DNA from: Tissierellia bacterium KA00581 | GTDB taxonomy: Bacteria > Bacillota > Clostridia > Tissierellales > Peptoniphilaceae | Direction of reading: 5' to 3' | Assembly: GCA_001552895.1 (NCBI GenBank) | Contig: KQ959643.1 | Location: 40,981-104,980, forward strand | Length of the DNA: 64,000 bases | In this document: positions 42,552-52,493 of the stretch, in pieces | How positions within the stretch are numbered: position 1 is the stretch's first letter | How the letters are laid out: each line of letters starts with the position of its first letter | Notes under the pieces: model-generated | Databases searched by the model: none | What the model was told of the DNA's origin: nothing | Seen by the model: only the letters and a program-made list of their open reading frames with translations | Position numbers and translations under genes: made by a program

Positions 42552-43484
42552 ATGGAATTTAAACATATACCTGTAATGTTAAATGAGGTTATAGAAAATT
42601 TAAATATTAATCCATGTGGAATATATGTTGATCTAACCGTTGGAGGAGCGGGACATTCTTGTGAAATTTTAAAAAGACTTACAACTGGTAAACTTATTTG
42701 TGTTGATCAAGATATAGAAGCTTTAGAAGTTTCTAAAGAAAGACTTTTAAAAATTTCAAAAAATGTTTCTTTTTATAAAAGTAATTTTGAAAATTTTAAT
42801 GATATATTAGATTATTTTGATATCGATAAAGTTGATGGAGTACTTTTAGACATTGGAGTTTCTTCCTATCAAATTGATAATAAAGATAGAGGCTTTTCAT
42901 ATATGCTAGATGCAAAGCTTGATATGAGAATGGATAAAAGTATTAAGAAATCAGCTTTTGATGTAGTTAATTACTATGATAAAAAAGATCTTGAATATAT
43001 TTTTTATACATATGGAGAAGAAAAATGGACAAAAAGAATTGTTGAATTTATAGTTGATTATAGAAAAAAAGCTCCCATAGAAACAACTTTTGATTTGGTT
43101 AATATAATTGAAAAGGCTATTCCAAAGGCTGTAAGAGCTAAGGGAGGTAATCCTTCAAAAAGAGTGTTTCAAGCTATAAGAATAGAGGTTAATAGAGAGC
43201 TTTATGTTATAAAAAAAGTTATTCCAGATATAGTTAATAGACTTAACAAAGATGGTAGACTTTGTGTTATAACTTTTCATTCGCTAGAAGATAGAATTGT
43301 AAAAGATTCTTTTAAAGAACTTGCAAGAGGGTGTATTTGCCCTAAAGAACTTTGTATTTGCGTTTGTAATAATAAGCCCAAAATAAAGATTTTAACAAAA
43401 AAGCCTATAGTACCTTCTGAAAGCGAACTAAAGAATAATTCTAGATCTAAAAGCTCTAAACTTAGAGTTTGTGCGAAAATTTAA
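42552..43484 (+). CDS. rsmH: 16S rRNA (cytosine-1402-N4)-methyltransferase
   Basis: This 310-aa enzyme methylates N4 of C1402 in 16S rRNA, the same base whose ribose is modified by RsmI (14253-15098). It has HIPVMLNEVIENL, YVDLTVGGAGHS, DGVLLDIGVSSYQID, GFSYMLDAKLDMRMD and ITFHSLEDRIVKDSF. A Cys cluster near the end (RGCICPKELCICVC) is usual. Its ATG lies 9 nt after the mraZ stop, with a weak AGGAAAA site. Confidence 0.96.
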   Translation: MEFKHIPVMLNEVIENLNINPCGIYVDLTVGGAGHSCEILKRLTTGKLICVDQDIEALEVSKERLLKISKNVSFYKSNFENFNDILDYFDIDKVDGVLLDIGVSSYQIDNKDRGFSYMLDAKLDMRMDKSIKKSAFDVVNYYDKKDLEYIFYTYGEEKWTKRIVEFIVDYRKKAPIETTFDLVNIIEKAIPKAVRAKGGNPSKRVFQAIRIEVNRELYVIKKVIPDIVNRLNKDGRLCVITFHSLEDRIVKDSFKELARGCICPKELCICVCNNKPKIKILTKKPIVPSESELKNNSRSKSSKLRVCAKI

Positions 43485-43496
43485 GGGGGATTTAAT

Positions 43497-43862
43497 ATGA
43501 ATACTGCTCAAGTAGAATATATCGGTCTTTCAAATGAGAGAATTTTAGAAAACAAAACTAAAGCCGACGGAATTACCAGAAAATCCAGTTTATATAAAAA
43601 TATTTCACTTATTTTATTTGTTGTTTTAACAACTGTTTTTAGTGTAATAATTTTATATGGATATCTAAATATTGCTAAGCAAAATAGAAAAATAAATACA
43701 CTAAATTCTGAAATTCTCTCTTTAAAAACCGAAAGGGATAATTACAATATAAAACTTGAGCCATATAAATCTGTAGATAGAATTGCAAAACTTGCAAAAT
43801 TAAATTATAATATGGATTTTCCTAAAAAGGATCAAATAAAATATTTGGACAAGTTAAAGTAA
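43497..43862 (+). CDS. ftsL: Cell division protein FtsL-like
   Basis: This 121-aa bitopic protein has a cytoplasmic N-terminus, one membrane helix (about residues 36-58) and a short extracytoplasmic coiled coil (KQNRKINTLNSEILSLKTERDN). Sequence identity in the family is low, so the call rests on topology, size and position between rsmH and ftsI. FtsL with DivIB and DivIC recruits and activates FtsW-FtsI. GGGG-type AAGGGGG precedes ATG 43497. Confidence 0.85.
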   Translation: MNTAQVEYIGLSNERILENKTKADGITRKSSLYKNISLILFVVLTTVFSVIILYGYLNIAKQNRKINTLNSEILSLKTERDNYNIKLEPYKSVDRIAKLAKLNYNMDFPKKDQIKYLDKLK

Positions 43863-43886
43863 TTTTTGTGTGCACAAGGAGTTTAG

Positions 43887-46304
43887 ATGAGAAAAAAGCA
43901 ATATATAATTAAGGATAAAACAGTCTCTTCTCGTTCGACTGTTTTATTTTTAATTTTTACTATGATTTTTTTAGTTATAATTATTAAATTGATATATTTA
44001 CAGTTATTTAGCAATAAATATTCCATAGAAGAACATAAAGATTCTATATTTTATACTAAACTTGATGCTAAAAGAGGAGATATATACGATAGAAATAAAA
44101 ATGTTCTTGCTAAAAGTGTTATGGTTTATAATGGATATTTTTCAACAAAAGATTATAATTTATATAAAAAACTTAATGAAAAATTAAAGAAAAAAGAAGA
44201 TGAAAAGCTTGATAAAATTTTTGATCTTTTAAAGCTTAATAAAGAAGAAATTTTAAAAAAAGCATCTACGTATGATAATCTTTTGATAAAAGATAATCTT
44301 ACAAAAGAACAAAAACTTAAGATACAATCAAAAGATATTTCCTTATTAAATGTAAAAGATAATAAGCTTTATTTTTCTGTTATTGAGTATGATAAGTTTA
44401 AATTGTTTTCTAAAAAAAATAAACAAAATCAAGAAGAAAAATTAGATGATATTTTTACAACTTTAGATATAGATAAGAAAAAAGTTTTTGATAGAGCTGA
44501 AAAAGGAACGAGTTTTAAAATAAAAAAATCGGTAGATCCTGAAATTGCAAAAGAAATAATTTCTTTAAATTCTTCTGTAATAAGTATGGAAATAGAAGAA
44601 AGTAGAAATTATGTTGATGGAAAATTTGCACCTTATGTTGTAGGTCATTCTAATGAAAATGGTGGTCAAACAGGAATAGAAAATTATTTTAATGATACTT
44701 TATCTGGAACTCAAGGTGCTAAGAAAATTATAAGAGAAAATTTGAATAAATCTATACAAGATATTGTAAATCCAGTTGATGGTAAAGATGTGTATTTAAC
44801 TTTAGATAGTACCATTGAACAGATGATTTCTAAATATGGAAAAGAGTATTTTGAAAAAGAAAATCCTATAAAATTGAATATAATAGTATCAGATGTTACT
44901 AATGGTGATATTTTAGCTATGGATAGTTTTCCAAAATATGATTTAAATAATCCTACAAAGCCAAGAACAGAAGAAGAAAAAAAAGAGTTTGATGAGCTTG
45001 ATGAAAAAGAAAAAATGGAAAAAATTTTTTCTATGTGGAGAAATACTGCTATAAGTGATGCATACGAGCCAGGTTCTGTTTTTAAACTTATAAGCGGATC
45101 TTCTGCACTTGAAGAAGGAACAGATACTTTAGATTCTATATTTTATTGTAATGGTATAGTAAATGATATTCCAAATGTTGTTTTAAAATGTTTTAATTGG
45201 AGACATCCTCATGGAAGAGAAGACTTTACAAAAGCTATGGACAATAGTTGTAACCCTGCTTTTATTCAAATAGCAAGAAATCTTGGAAGAGATAAAATGT
45301 TTAAATACATAAAGGGTTTTGGTTTTGGAAGAAAAACAGAAATTGAACTTCCTGGAGAATTTGAAGGACAAATTCCTCAAAAAGTAGAAGATATAGGAAT
45401 AACAGAACTTTCAACTATGGGTTATGGTCATGGAATATCAGCTACACCAATTCAAGTTATAACAGCTGCAAATGCTGTTGTAAATGGTGGGTATGTGTTA
45501 AAGCCACAAATAACTTTAAAAAATGTAGAAAATGATAATGGAAATATAAAGATAAAAGAAAACACACCAATAATTAAAAATCAAGTTATATCAAAAGAAA
45601 CAAGTGATAAAATGAGAAATGTAATGGAACATGGTGTAAAAGAGGGTATTGTTAGAAGACTTGCATCAGATAAGGTAAGAATTGGAGCTAAATCAGGTAC
45701 AACTCTTAAAGTTATAAATAATAAATATGATGATTATAAGACTGTTGCATCTATATATGCAGCTTTTCCCATAGAAAACCCTAAATATAGTGTGCTTATA
45801 GTTTTTGACGAACCTAAAAGTAATACAACAGGAACATTAGCAGCTTCTCCTCTTGCAAAAAAAATAATTGAAGATATTGTAACATATAAACAAATTGCAA
45901 GTGATCAAGATGATAATGTCGTTGTAAAAACAACTTCCGTTCCAGATGTAAGAGGTCTTACTTTAGAGTATGCTTGTGATGTTTTAGAAAGTAAATTTTT
46001 AAAATATTCTGTTTCAAATTCTGAAAGTTCACCTAAAAGCATAGTAAAGGAACAAAATGAGTTTGTAGGTAAAAATGTAACTGAAGGTACAACTGTAGAG
46101 TTAACTTTATCAGAGGATAAAGATGAGAAGCTTATAGTTATAGATTTTTCTAAAATGTCTTATGAAAAAGCTATGGAAGCAGTGGAAAAAATGGGGTATA
46201 ATTGTAAAACTTCTGGAGGAAAAGGAAAGTTTTTATCTTGTAATAAACAAGTTGGAAGTTATATTTCTAAAGATGAACAGATTGTTTTAACTTTTGATAA
46301 ATAA
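43887..46304 (+). CDS. ftsI: Septal penicillin-binding transpeptidase with PASTA domains
   Basis: This 805-aa class B PBP crosslinks septal peptidoglycan and is the partner of FtsW. It has an N-terminal membrane anchor (about residues 17-40) and a long dimerisation domain (with KRGDIYDRNKNVLA). The transpeptidase domain carries SVFK (catalytic Ser), SCN and KSGT, and two PASTA domains follow at the C-terminus (about 680-805). PASTA domains are usual in Gram-positive PBP2x/SpoVD types. GGAG precedes ATG 43887. Confidence 0.94.
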   Translation: MRKKQYIIKDKTVSSRSTVLFLIFTMIFLVIIIKLIYLQLFSNKYSIEEHKDSIFYTKLDAKRGDIYDRNKNVLAKSVMVYNGYFSTKDYNLYKKLNEKLKKKEDEKLDKIFDLLKLNKEEILKKASTYDNLLIKDNLTKEQKLKIQSKDISLLNVKDNKLYFSVIEYDKFKLFSKKNKQNQEEKLDDIFTTLDIDKKKVFDRAEKGTSFKIKKSVDPEIAKEIISLNSSVISMEIEESRNYVDGKFAPYVVGHSNENGGQTGIENYFNDTLSGTQGAKKIIRENLNKSIQDIVNPVDGKDVYLTLDSTIEQMISKYGKEYFEKENPIKLNIIVSDVTNGDILAMDSFPKYDLNNPTKPRTEEEKKEFDELDEKEKMEKIFSMWRNTAISDAYEPGSVFKLISGSSALEEGTDTLDSIFYCNGIVNDIPNVVLKCFNWRHPHGREDFTKAMDNSCNPAFIQIARNLGRDKMFKYIKGFGFGRKTEIELPGEFEGQIPQKVEDIGITELSTMGYGHGISATPIQVITAANAVVNGGYVLKPQITLKNVENDNGNIKIKENTPIIKNQVISKETSDKMRNVMEHGVKEGIVRRLASDKVRIGAKSGTTLKVINNKYDDYKTVASIYAAFPIENPKYSVLIVFDEPKSNTTGTLAASPLAKKIIEDIVTYKQIASDQDDNVVVKTTSVPDVRGLTLEYACDVLESKFLKYSVSNSESSPKSIVKEQNEFVGKNVTEGTTVELTLSEDKDEKLIVIDFSKMSYEKAMEAVEKMGYNCKTSGGKGKFLSCNKQVGSYISKDEQIVLTFDK

Positions 46305-46316
46305 TAGGAGAAAATA

Positions 46317-47294
46317 ATGAAAAATATAGCAAATGTATTGATTTTGAGTTTTTTATTTAGCTTTTTTTTAACAGTTTTAATAGCTAAATATTCAATTCCA
46401 TATTTAAGAAAATTTAAACTTGGACAAAATATAAGAGATGATGGGCCTAAAAGTCATCTATCAAAGGCCGGAACTCCAACTATGGGAGGTATATTTTTTG
46501 TACTTTCTATAGTTATAACAAATTTAATTTTTAGAAATTTTTCAAAACAGATACTTGCTATATTTATAGGAATGATAGGATTTTCATCGATAGGATTTTT
46601 AGATGATTTCTTTAAATTAATTATGAAAAGATCTCTTGGTCTTAATGAAAAACAAAAACTTATAATTCAATTTTTTATAAGCATTGTTCTTATAGTATAT
46701 CTTGAAAAAGTTTTAAAACTTAATTTGATGATACAAAAGATTCCATTTTTACAACAAGATATAAATTTTGGATATTTTATTTATCCGATTTTAGTTTTTG
46801 TAATGTTAGCCGTTTCAAATGCTACAAATTTAACTGATGGGCTTGATGGACTTTCATCTTCTGTGTCAATTCCTGTATTTTTATCTCTTGGTGTTATAAA
46901 TTTATTTAAACATCCACAAATAAGTATATTCTCATTTATTTTTATGGCATCTCTTATGGGGTTTGTTATGTTTAATTCTTACCCTGCAAGAGTTTTTATG
47001 GGAGATACAGGCTCTATGGCTTTAGGTGGAGCTATCGCAACTATTTGTATTATAGATTCTATGACTTTTTATTTACCGATAATAGGGTTTATATATATGA
47101 TTGAAACATTATCTGTTATAATTCAAGTTATAAGCTATAAAACAAGAAATAAAAAAAGAGTATTTTTAATGAGTCCTATACATCATCATTATGAATTAAA
47201 AGGATATAAAGAACCACAAATTGTAACGGCGTTTGCTGTTATAAGCTGTATTTTTAGTTTTATTACAGTGTATTTATATTTTATTTTTTGTTAG
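46317..47294 (+). CDS. mraY: Phospho-MurNAc-pentapeptide transferase
   Basis: This 325-aa, about ten-helix membrane enzyme makes lipid I from UDP-MurNAc-pentapeptide and undecaprenyl phosphate. It has GPKSHLSKAGTPTMGG (about residues 42-57), GFLDDFFKL, the catalytic NATNLTDGLDGLS, FMGDTGSMALGG and the MSPIHHHYELKG His cluster. AGGAG precedes ATG 46317. murD follows 9 nt downstream. Confidence 0.97.
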   Translation: MKNIANVLILSFLFSFFLTVLIAKYSIPYLRKFKLGQNIRDDGPKSHLSKAGTPTMGGIFFVLSIVITNLIFRNFSKQILAIFIGMIGFSSIGFLDDFFKLIMKRSLGLNEKQKLIIQFFISIVLIVYLEKVLKLNLMIQKIPFLQQDINFGYFIYPILVFVMLAVSNATNLTDGLDGLSSSVSIPVFLSLGVINLFKHPQISIFSFIFMASLMGFVMFNSYPARVFMGDTGSMALGGAIATICIIDSMTFYLPIIGFIYMIETLSVIIQVISYKTRNKKRVFLMSPIHHHYELKGYKEPQIVTAFAVISCIFSFITVYLYFIFC

Positions 47295-47303
47295 GAGAAT
47301 ATT

Positions 47304-48632
47304 ATGAAAGTAGATAATAAAAAAATTTTAGTTCTAGGACTTGGACGTTCTGGTATATCAAGCATAAAGGCTTTATCTTCTTTAAACGCATCTGTATATT
47401 GTTATGATGATAAAAAAAGAGAAGATCTTTTAGATTCTTTTGAAAAACTTAAAAATTTTAAATATAATTTTATAAAAAATTATAAAGAATATGATTTTGA
47501 TTTTGTTGTAAAAAGTCCAGGCATAAAACCTACTAATGATGTAATAAAATATTTTTATGAAAAAAAGATTCCAGTATATACAGATTTAGAGTTAGCATAT
47601 ACTTTGTTTCCTGAAAAAAAGATAATAGCTATTACAGGAACAAACGGAAAGACAACAACAACATCTCTTGTTGGAGAAATATTTGATAAAGCAAATATTA
47701 AACATAAAGTTTTAGGAAATATTGGCATAGGAATGCTTTTTGAAATTTATAATTCGGATGTAGACAGTGTAAATATATTAGAAGTTAGTAGCTTTGAACT
47801 TCATGATACTGATAAATTTAAACCAACAATAGCATCTATTGGAAATATAACTGCAGATCATTTAGATTGGCATGGAAGTTTTGAAAATTATGTTAAAGAT
47901 AAATTTAAAATATTTAAAAACATGGATGAAAATTCTACTTTAGTTTTAAATATTGATGATGAAATTTTAAAAACTATTGATAGTGATAAATTTAAGATTA
48001 TAAAAATTTCTTTAGAAAATGAAGAAGCTGATTTTTATTTTAATAATGATTTATTTTATCATAAGGGTAAAAAATTATTTTCAATGAAAGATTTAAAAAT
48101 ACTTGGCAAACATAATGCTCAAAATGTTTTAATTGCTATGGCTATTTGTTATAATTATGGTATAAGTTTAGATACAATAAAAAAAGCTTGTGAAAATTTT
48201 AAAGGCGTTGAACATAGAATTGAATTTGTTAGAGAGTTAAATAAAATAAAATTTTATAACGACTCTAAAGGAACAAATGTTGATTCAACTATAAAAGCAA
48301 TTGAAGCAGTAGATAAACCTATTATTTTAATTCTTGGAGGATATGATAAACACGTTGATTTAAATCCACTTTTTAAATCTTTTAATGGAAAAGTTAAAGC
48401 TTGTATTTTAGTTGGAGATACTAAATATAAATTTGAACAAGTAGCTAAAGAAAATGGATTTTTAAATAATTTTATAGTAGATAATTACATAGATGTTATA
48501 AAAAAAGCACTAGAAATTGCAAAAGCTAATGATAATGTTTTATTATCACCAGCATCTGCAAGTTGGGATATGTTTAAAAGTTATGAACAAAGAGGAGATT
48601 TATTTAAAAAATTAGTTAATGAATTGAGATAG
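47304..48632 (+). CDS. murD: UDP-MurNAc-L-alanine--D-glutamate ligase
   Basis: This 442-aa Mur ligase adds D-Glu to UDP-MurNAc-L-Ala with ATP. It has VLGLGRSGISS at the N-terminal uracil site, the ATP loop ITGTNGKTTTTSL (about residues 110-122), EVSSFEL, HNAQNVLIAMAICYNYG, FYNDSKGTN and LSPASASWDMF. AGGAG precedes ATG 47304, and ftsW begins 2 nt after its stop. Confidence 0.97.
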   Translation: MKVDNKKILVLGLGRSGISSIKALSSLNASVYCYDDKKREDLLDSFEKLKNFKYNFIKNYKEYDFDFVVKSPGIKPTNDVIKYFYEKKIPVYTDLELAYTLFPEKKIIAITGTNGKTTTTSLVGEIFDKANIKHKVLGNIGIGMLFEIYNSDVDSVNILEVSSFELHDTDKFKPTIASIGNITADHLDWHGSFENYVKDKFKIFKNMDENSTLVLNIDDEILKTIDSDKFKIIKISLENEEADFYFNNDLFYHKGKKLFSMKDLKILGKHNAQNVLIAMAICYNYGISLDTIKKACENFKGVEHRIEFVRELNKIKFYNDSKGTNVDSTIKAIEAVDKPIILILGGYDKHVDLNPLFKSFNGKVKACILVGDTKYKFEQVAKENGFLNNFIVDNYIDVIKKALEIAKANDNVLLSPASASWDMFKSYEQRGDLFKKLVNELR

Positions 48633-48634
48633 GT

Positions 48635-49729
48635 ATGAATAAGTATATTAAAAGGTATTTAATAACTATATTATTACTACTTATTTTTGGTAGTCTTATG
48701 GTTTTTAGTACAAGTTGGCCGTATAGTTTTAGGCTTTATGGGGTTGAAACAAAGATATTTATAAAACATATTGAGTTTGTAGCATTGTCTTTAATAGCTA
48801 TTTTTGTTGTTTCCCATATAAATATTTTAAAATTTAAAAAATTTAGTAAAGAAATATTTATAATAACATTTATTATGTGTTTTCTCGTTTATTCACCACT
48901 TGGTAGAAATGTAAATAATGCAAGAAGATGGATAGCTATAATTGGTGATTTTACCATTATGCCAGCAGATTTTTTGAAAATTTCTTCAATAATGCTTATG
49001 GCATACTTTATTGATAGATACAAAAATAAATTTACATTTAAAAATGTATTTTTAAAATACTTATTAACTGTATTTTTAGTTGTTTTAGCAATTATGATTC
49101 AGCCCGACCTTTCTACAACATTTGTAATAGTTTCAACAATAACGGCAATGTACATAGTTGCGGGTATGGATAAAAAAGCTGCATTTTTTTCGCTTAGTGG
49201 AATTATTTTAGGAAGTGTATCAGCAATTTTTCTTTTAAAATCTGGTTACAGTAGAATGAGTCGTCTTGAAGCATTTTTTAATCCGTTAAAATATAGAAAT
49301 GATAAGTCATGGCAACTTATAAAGTCGCTTTTTGCAATAACTAATGGTTCTATATTTGGAGTTGGACTTGGAAATGGAAGACAAAAATATACTCTTTCTG
49401 AAGCACATAATGATTTTATTTTTGCAAGTATTGCTGAAGAATTTGGATTTGTAGGAGCAATTTTATTAATTATTGCATTTATTTATTTATCTATGCTTGG
49501 AATAAAAATTGCTAATAATGTAAAAAATATTTATGGAAAAATGATTATAATGGGAATTACTTTTTCTATTGGAATTCAAGCGTTAGTAAATATTGGAACT
49601 TCAACAGGAATTATTCCACCTACAGGAGTTACATTGCCATTTATAAGCTATGGAGGTTCTTCTTTAGTTATGACCTCTGTTATGGTAGCAATTGTATTAA
49701 GTATTGTAAGATATTCAAAGGAGAGATAA
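48635..49729 (+). CDS. ftsW: Septal glycosyltransferase FtsW (SEDS family)
   Basis: This 364-aa polytopic SEDS protein polymerises lipid II at the septum together with FtsI. It has VFSTSWPYS near the first helix, NNARRWIAIIGDFTIMPADFLKI, the catalytic-Asp loop IQPDLSTTFVI, SWQLIKSLFAITNGSIFGVGLGNG, EAHNDFIFASIAEEFGFVG and TGVTLPFISYGGSSL. The position between murD and murG supports FtsW over RodA. Confidence 0.94.
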   Translation: MNKYIKRYLITILLLLIFGSLMVFSTSWPYSFRLYGVETKIFIKHIEFVALSLIAIFVVSHINILKFKKFSKEIFIITFIMCFLVYSPLGRNVNNARRWIAIIGDFTIMPADFLKISSIMLMAYFIDRYKNKFTFKNVFLKYLLTVFLVVLAIMIQPDLSTTFVIVSTITAMYIVAGMDKKAAFFSLSGIILGSVSAIFLLKSGYSRMSRLEAFFNPLKYRNDKSWQLIKSLFAITNGSIFGVGLGNGRQKYTLSEAHNDFIFASIAEEFGFVGAILLIIAFIYLSMLGIKIANNVKNIYGKMIIMGITFSIGIQALVNIGTSTGIIPPTGVTLPFISYGGSSLVMTSVMVAIVLSIVRYSKER

Positions 49730-49730
49730 T

Positions 49731-50834
49731 ATGAAAGTCATAGTATCAGCAGCAGGAACGGGAGGACATATATATCCTGCAATATCTATAATTGAAGAAT
49801 TAAAAAGAAGAGATAAAGATGTTAAAATTTTATATATAGGAACAAAAAAAGGTATGGAAAGTGAACTTATTCCAGATCTTGGTATAGATTATAAAGCAAT
49901 AGATGCTATGGGAATACCAAGAAAAATAAATAAGAAATTTTTTAAAGCTATTTTTGTATTACTAAAAGGATTATGTGAGGCTAAAAAGATAATAAAAGAG
50001 TTTAATCCAGATGTCGTTATAGGAACTGGTGGATTTGTTACAGGGCCTGTATTGTATCAAGCACATAGACTTTCTAAATATACAATTTTTCATGAACAAA
50101 ATAGTTATCCTGGCGTTACAAATAGGATACTATCAAGATATGTTGATGATATGGCAGTAACTTTTAAAGAGTCGATAAAATTTTTTAAAAACAATGAAAA
50201 ATGTGTTATAACAGGTAATCCTATAAGAAATAGATTTAAACATTTAGATAGAGAAGAATCTTTGAAATTTTTTGGATTAAAAGAAAACTCTAAAGTTGTT
50301 TTAATATTTGGAGGAAGTAACGGAAGCGAAAGTGTAAATAACGCTGTTATTGGTATGCTAGATAAATTTTTAAAAGACAAGTCTATTTCTTTAATACATG
50401 TAACTGGGAAATTAAATTATAACGAAGTTTTAGAGAAAATAGAAAAAGAAAAAATACAATTAACTGAAAATATAAAAATATTACCTTATATTACTGAAAT
50501 GGATAAAGCATATGCAGCATCTGATTTAATAGTTACAAGTTCTGGAGCTATAACTCTTTCTGAAATTTCTAACATTGGAAAAGCTAGTATATTAATTCCA
50601 AAGGCATATACAACAGAAAATCATCAAGAGTTTAATGCAAGAGCTTATGAAAATATAGGAGCTTCAAAATTAATTTTGGAAAGAGATTTAAATTCTAAAG
50701 TATTATTTAAAGAAATAGAAAATATAATTTTTGATAGTGAAAAATTGAAATTAATGAGCGAAAATTCTAAAAAATTTGCTACGCCTAAATCGGCTGAAAA
50801 CTTTGTTTCAATATTCTATGAAAAATTTTCTTAA
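49731..50834 (+). CDS. murG: UDP-GlcNAc:lipid I N-acetylglucosaminyltransferase
   Basis: This 367-aa GT-B enzyme turns lipid I into lipid II at the inner face of the membrane. It has the GTGGHIYPAISI loop (residues 9-20), GTGGFVTGPVLYQA, HEQNSYPGVTNR, TGNPIR, the second-domain GGSNGSESVN, SSGAITLSEI and TENHQEFNARAY. It starts at ATG 49731, one base after the ftsW stop, with AAAGGAGAG upstream. Confidence 0.97.
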   Translation: MKVIVSAAGTGGHIYPAISIIEELKRRDKDVKILYIGTKKGMESELIPDLGIDYKAIDAMGIPRKINKKFFKAIFVLLKGLCEAKKIIKEFNPDVVIGTGGFVTGPVLYQAHRLSKYTIFHEQNSYPGVTNRILSRYVDDMAVTFKESIKFFKNNEKCVITGNPIRNRFKHLDREESLKFFGLKENSKVVLIFGGSNGSESVNNAVIGMLDKFLKDKSISLIHVTGKLNYNEVLEKIEKEKIQLTENIKILPYITEMDKAYAASDLIVTSSGAITLSEISNIGKASILIPKAYTTENHQEFNARAYENIGASKLILERDLNSKVLFKEIENIIFDSEKLKLMSENSKKFATPKSAENFVSIFYEKFS

Positions 50835-50846
50835 AGGAGGTAAAAA

Positions 50847-52403
50847 ATGTCTGATAACGAAAGAAAAAAATCTAAGGTTTTTTTAAAGAAAAATAAAGAA
50901 AAAACTACAAGTCAAATAGATGATTTTTATGAATATGATAAAATAAAGTCAGATGTTGATTCTGTAGATGAAGAATTTTTTGAAAATGTTAAAAGTGTAG
51001 ATTATGACAAATTAAAAAAAGAACATCAAAAAGAAGAAAATGAAAAAGAACAAATACAAAAAGACAACAGTTTTACACCGGATAAAGAAAATTTAGATAA
51101 TGCTGATGAAAATTTAAAAACTAAAAATGAAGATAATAAAGTACAAAATGATTATAATTCTTTAGATGATGACAATGATGACGATGATGACGATGATGAC
51201 GATGATGACTTTGGTTCTTTAGATAATTCTAGTTTAAAAGATGATAAAAAAAGTGATGATAAAAATGATGAAAAACTAGATGATAAAAGCAATTTACATC
51301 AAGATTCTATCTTTAATGAATTTGATTTTTCAAAAATGGCAAATCAAAATGAAGAACAGACAAATAATTATAAATCACTTTTTGAAAATGATGAAAAATC
51401 TAAAGAGGATTCTTTACAAACAACTGGAATAATAAATACTATAAATTCTAAATTAAATAAAGATGATACTTTATCTTCGGTTTTTAAAGATAGTGATGAC
51501 GATGATGATTTTGGAAGTATAGATGATGATGAATTTACAAAACCACATGATAAAATAAATGATGAAAATAATTTTAAAACAAATGGTTATGTAAATGTAA
51601 ATCAAAAATCAGATTACTATAAAACAGATGAACTAGAAGATGATGATAAATATTATACAGATAAAAAAGGTAAGAAAAAGAAAGTAAAAAGTAGATTTAA
51701 ATCATTTTTAAAATTTATATCTTTAGCTATACTTGCACTTTTAATTATGTCAGTATATTTTGGACTTACTCATGACCTTTTTAAAATCGATTATATAAAG
51801 ATAACAGGAAATGTTATAAATGAAAAAGAAATAATTTCTGCAAAATCTGGAGTTAAAATTGGAGATAATATATTTCTTTCAAGAAGTGGAAAAATAAAGA
51901 AGAATTTAAAAGAAATTCCAACTATAGAAAGTGTTAATGTAATTAAAGATTATCCAAATATAATTGAAATACAAGTAAAAGAAAATTATATAAGTTCTTA
52001 TGTTAATACAAGTGGAGGTATAATAACTATTGATAATTTTGGAAAAGTAAAAAGTACCTCTGCTGATAGCAATGAATTAACAGGAATTCAGCTTAAAGGA
52101 TTAAAAGAAAATAATTTTAAAGTTGGAGATGCTTTTTCAAAAGATGATAAAAAAGTAAATTTAATTTTAGAATTACTTACAAAATCTTATTACAATAATG
52201 TTTCAGCAATAGATTTTAGTAATGAAAATGAAATAACTTTTCAATTAAAAAATTCTATAAAAGTTACATTTGGAGATTTACAAGACTATTCTAAAAAATT
52301 AAAAATTTTAGATGTATTAATTAAAAAAATTCAAACTGATGGTATAAAAGCATCAGAAATTATTTTAAACGTTGGAAAAAATCCTATAATTGTTAAAAAA
52401 TAA
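50847..52403 (+). CDS. divIB: Cell division protein DivIB/FtsQ with a long acidic cytoplasmic arm
   Basis: This 518-aa protein has an unusually long, Asp/Glu/Lys-rich cytoplasmic region (about 1-285), one membrane helix (about 287-308), a POTRA domain (FKIDYIKITGNVINEKEI, about 313-380) and a beta domain. DivIB/FtsQ links FtsL-DivIC to the divisome. Typical DivIB is about 260-300 aa, so the arm is nearly half the protein. It contains an Asp run encoded by a GATGATGAC-type microsatellite (51165-51209) and two related D-rich FGS[L/I]D motifs. AAAGGAGG precedes ATG 50847. ftsA does not follow. Confidence 0.88.
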   Translation: MSDNERKKSKVFLKKNKEKTTSQIDDFYEYDKIKSDVDSVDEEFFENVKSVDYDKLKKEHQKEENEKEQIQKDNSFTPDKENLDNADENLKTKNEDNKVQNDYNSLDDDNDDDDDDDDDDDFGSLDNSSLKDDKKSDDKNDEKLDDKSNLHQDSIFNEFDFSKMANQNEEQTNNYKSLFENDEKSKEDSLQTTGIINTINSKLNKDDTLSSVFKDSDDDDDFGSIDDDEFTKPHDKINDENNFKTNGYVNVNQKSDYYKTDELEDDDKYYTDKKGKKKKVKSRFKSFLKFISLAILALLIMSVYFGLTHDLFKIDYIKITGNVINEKEIISAKSGVKIGDNIFLSRSGKIKKNLKEIPTIESVNVIKDYPNIIEIQVKENYISSYVNTSGGIITIDNFGKVKSTSADSNELTGIQLKGLKENNFKVGDAFSKDDKKVNLILELLTKSYYNNVSAIDFSNENEITFQLKNSIKVTFGDLQDYSKKLKILDVLIKKIQTDGIKASEIILNVGKNPIIVKK

Positions 52404-52414
52404 TAAAAAATATA

Positions 52415-52443
52415 TAGAAATTTATTTTAAAATTTAGTATAAT
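52415..52443 (+). promoter_or_regulatory. Candidate internal promoter before ftsZ
   Basis: TAGAAA-17-TATAAT in the 90-bp gap between divIB and ftsZ would allow extra ftsZ-nrdR transcription. Confidence 0.5.
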
Positions 52444-52493
52444 TAAAGTGTATAAATTAATTTGAAATTGAAAATAATAGGAGGATAATACTT

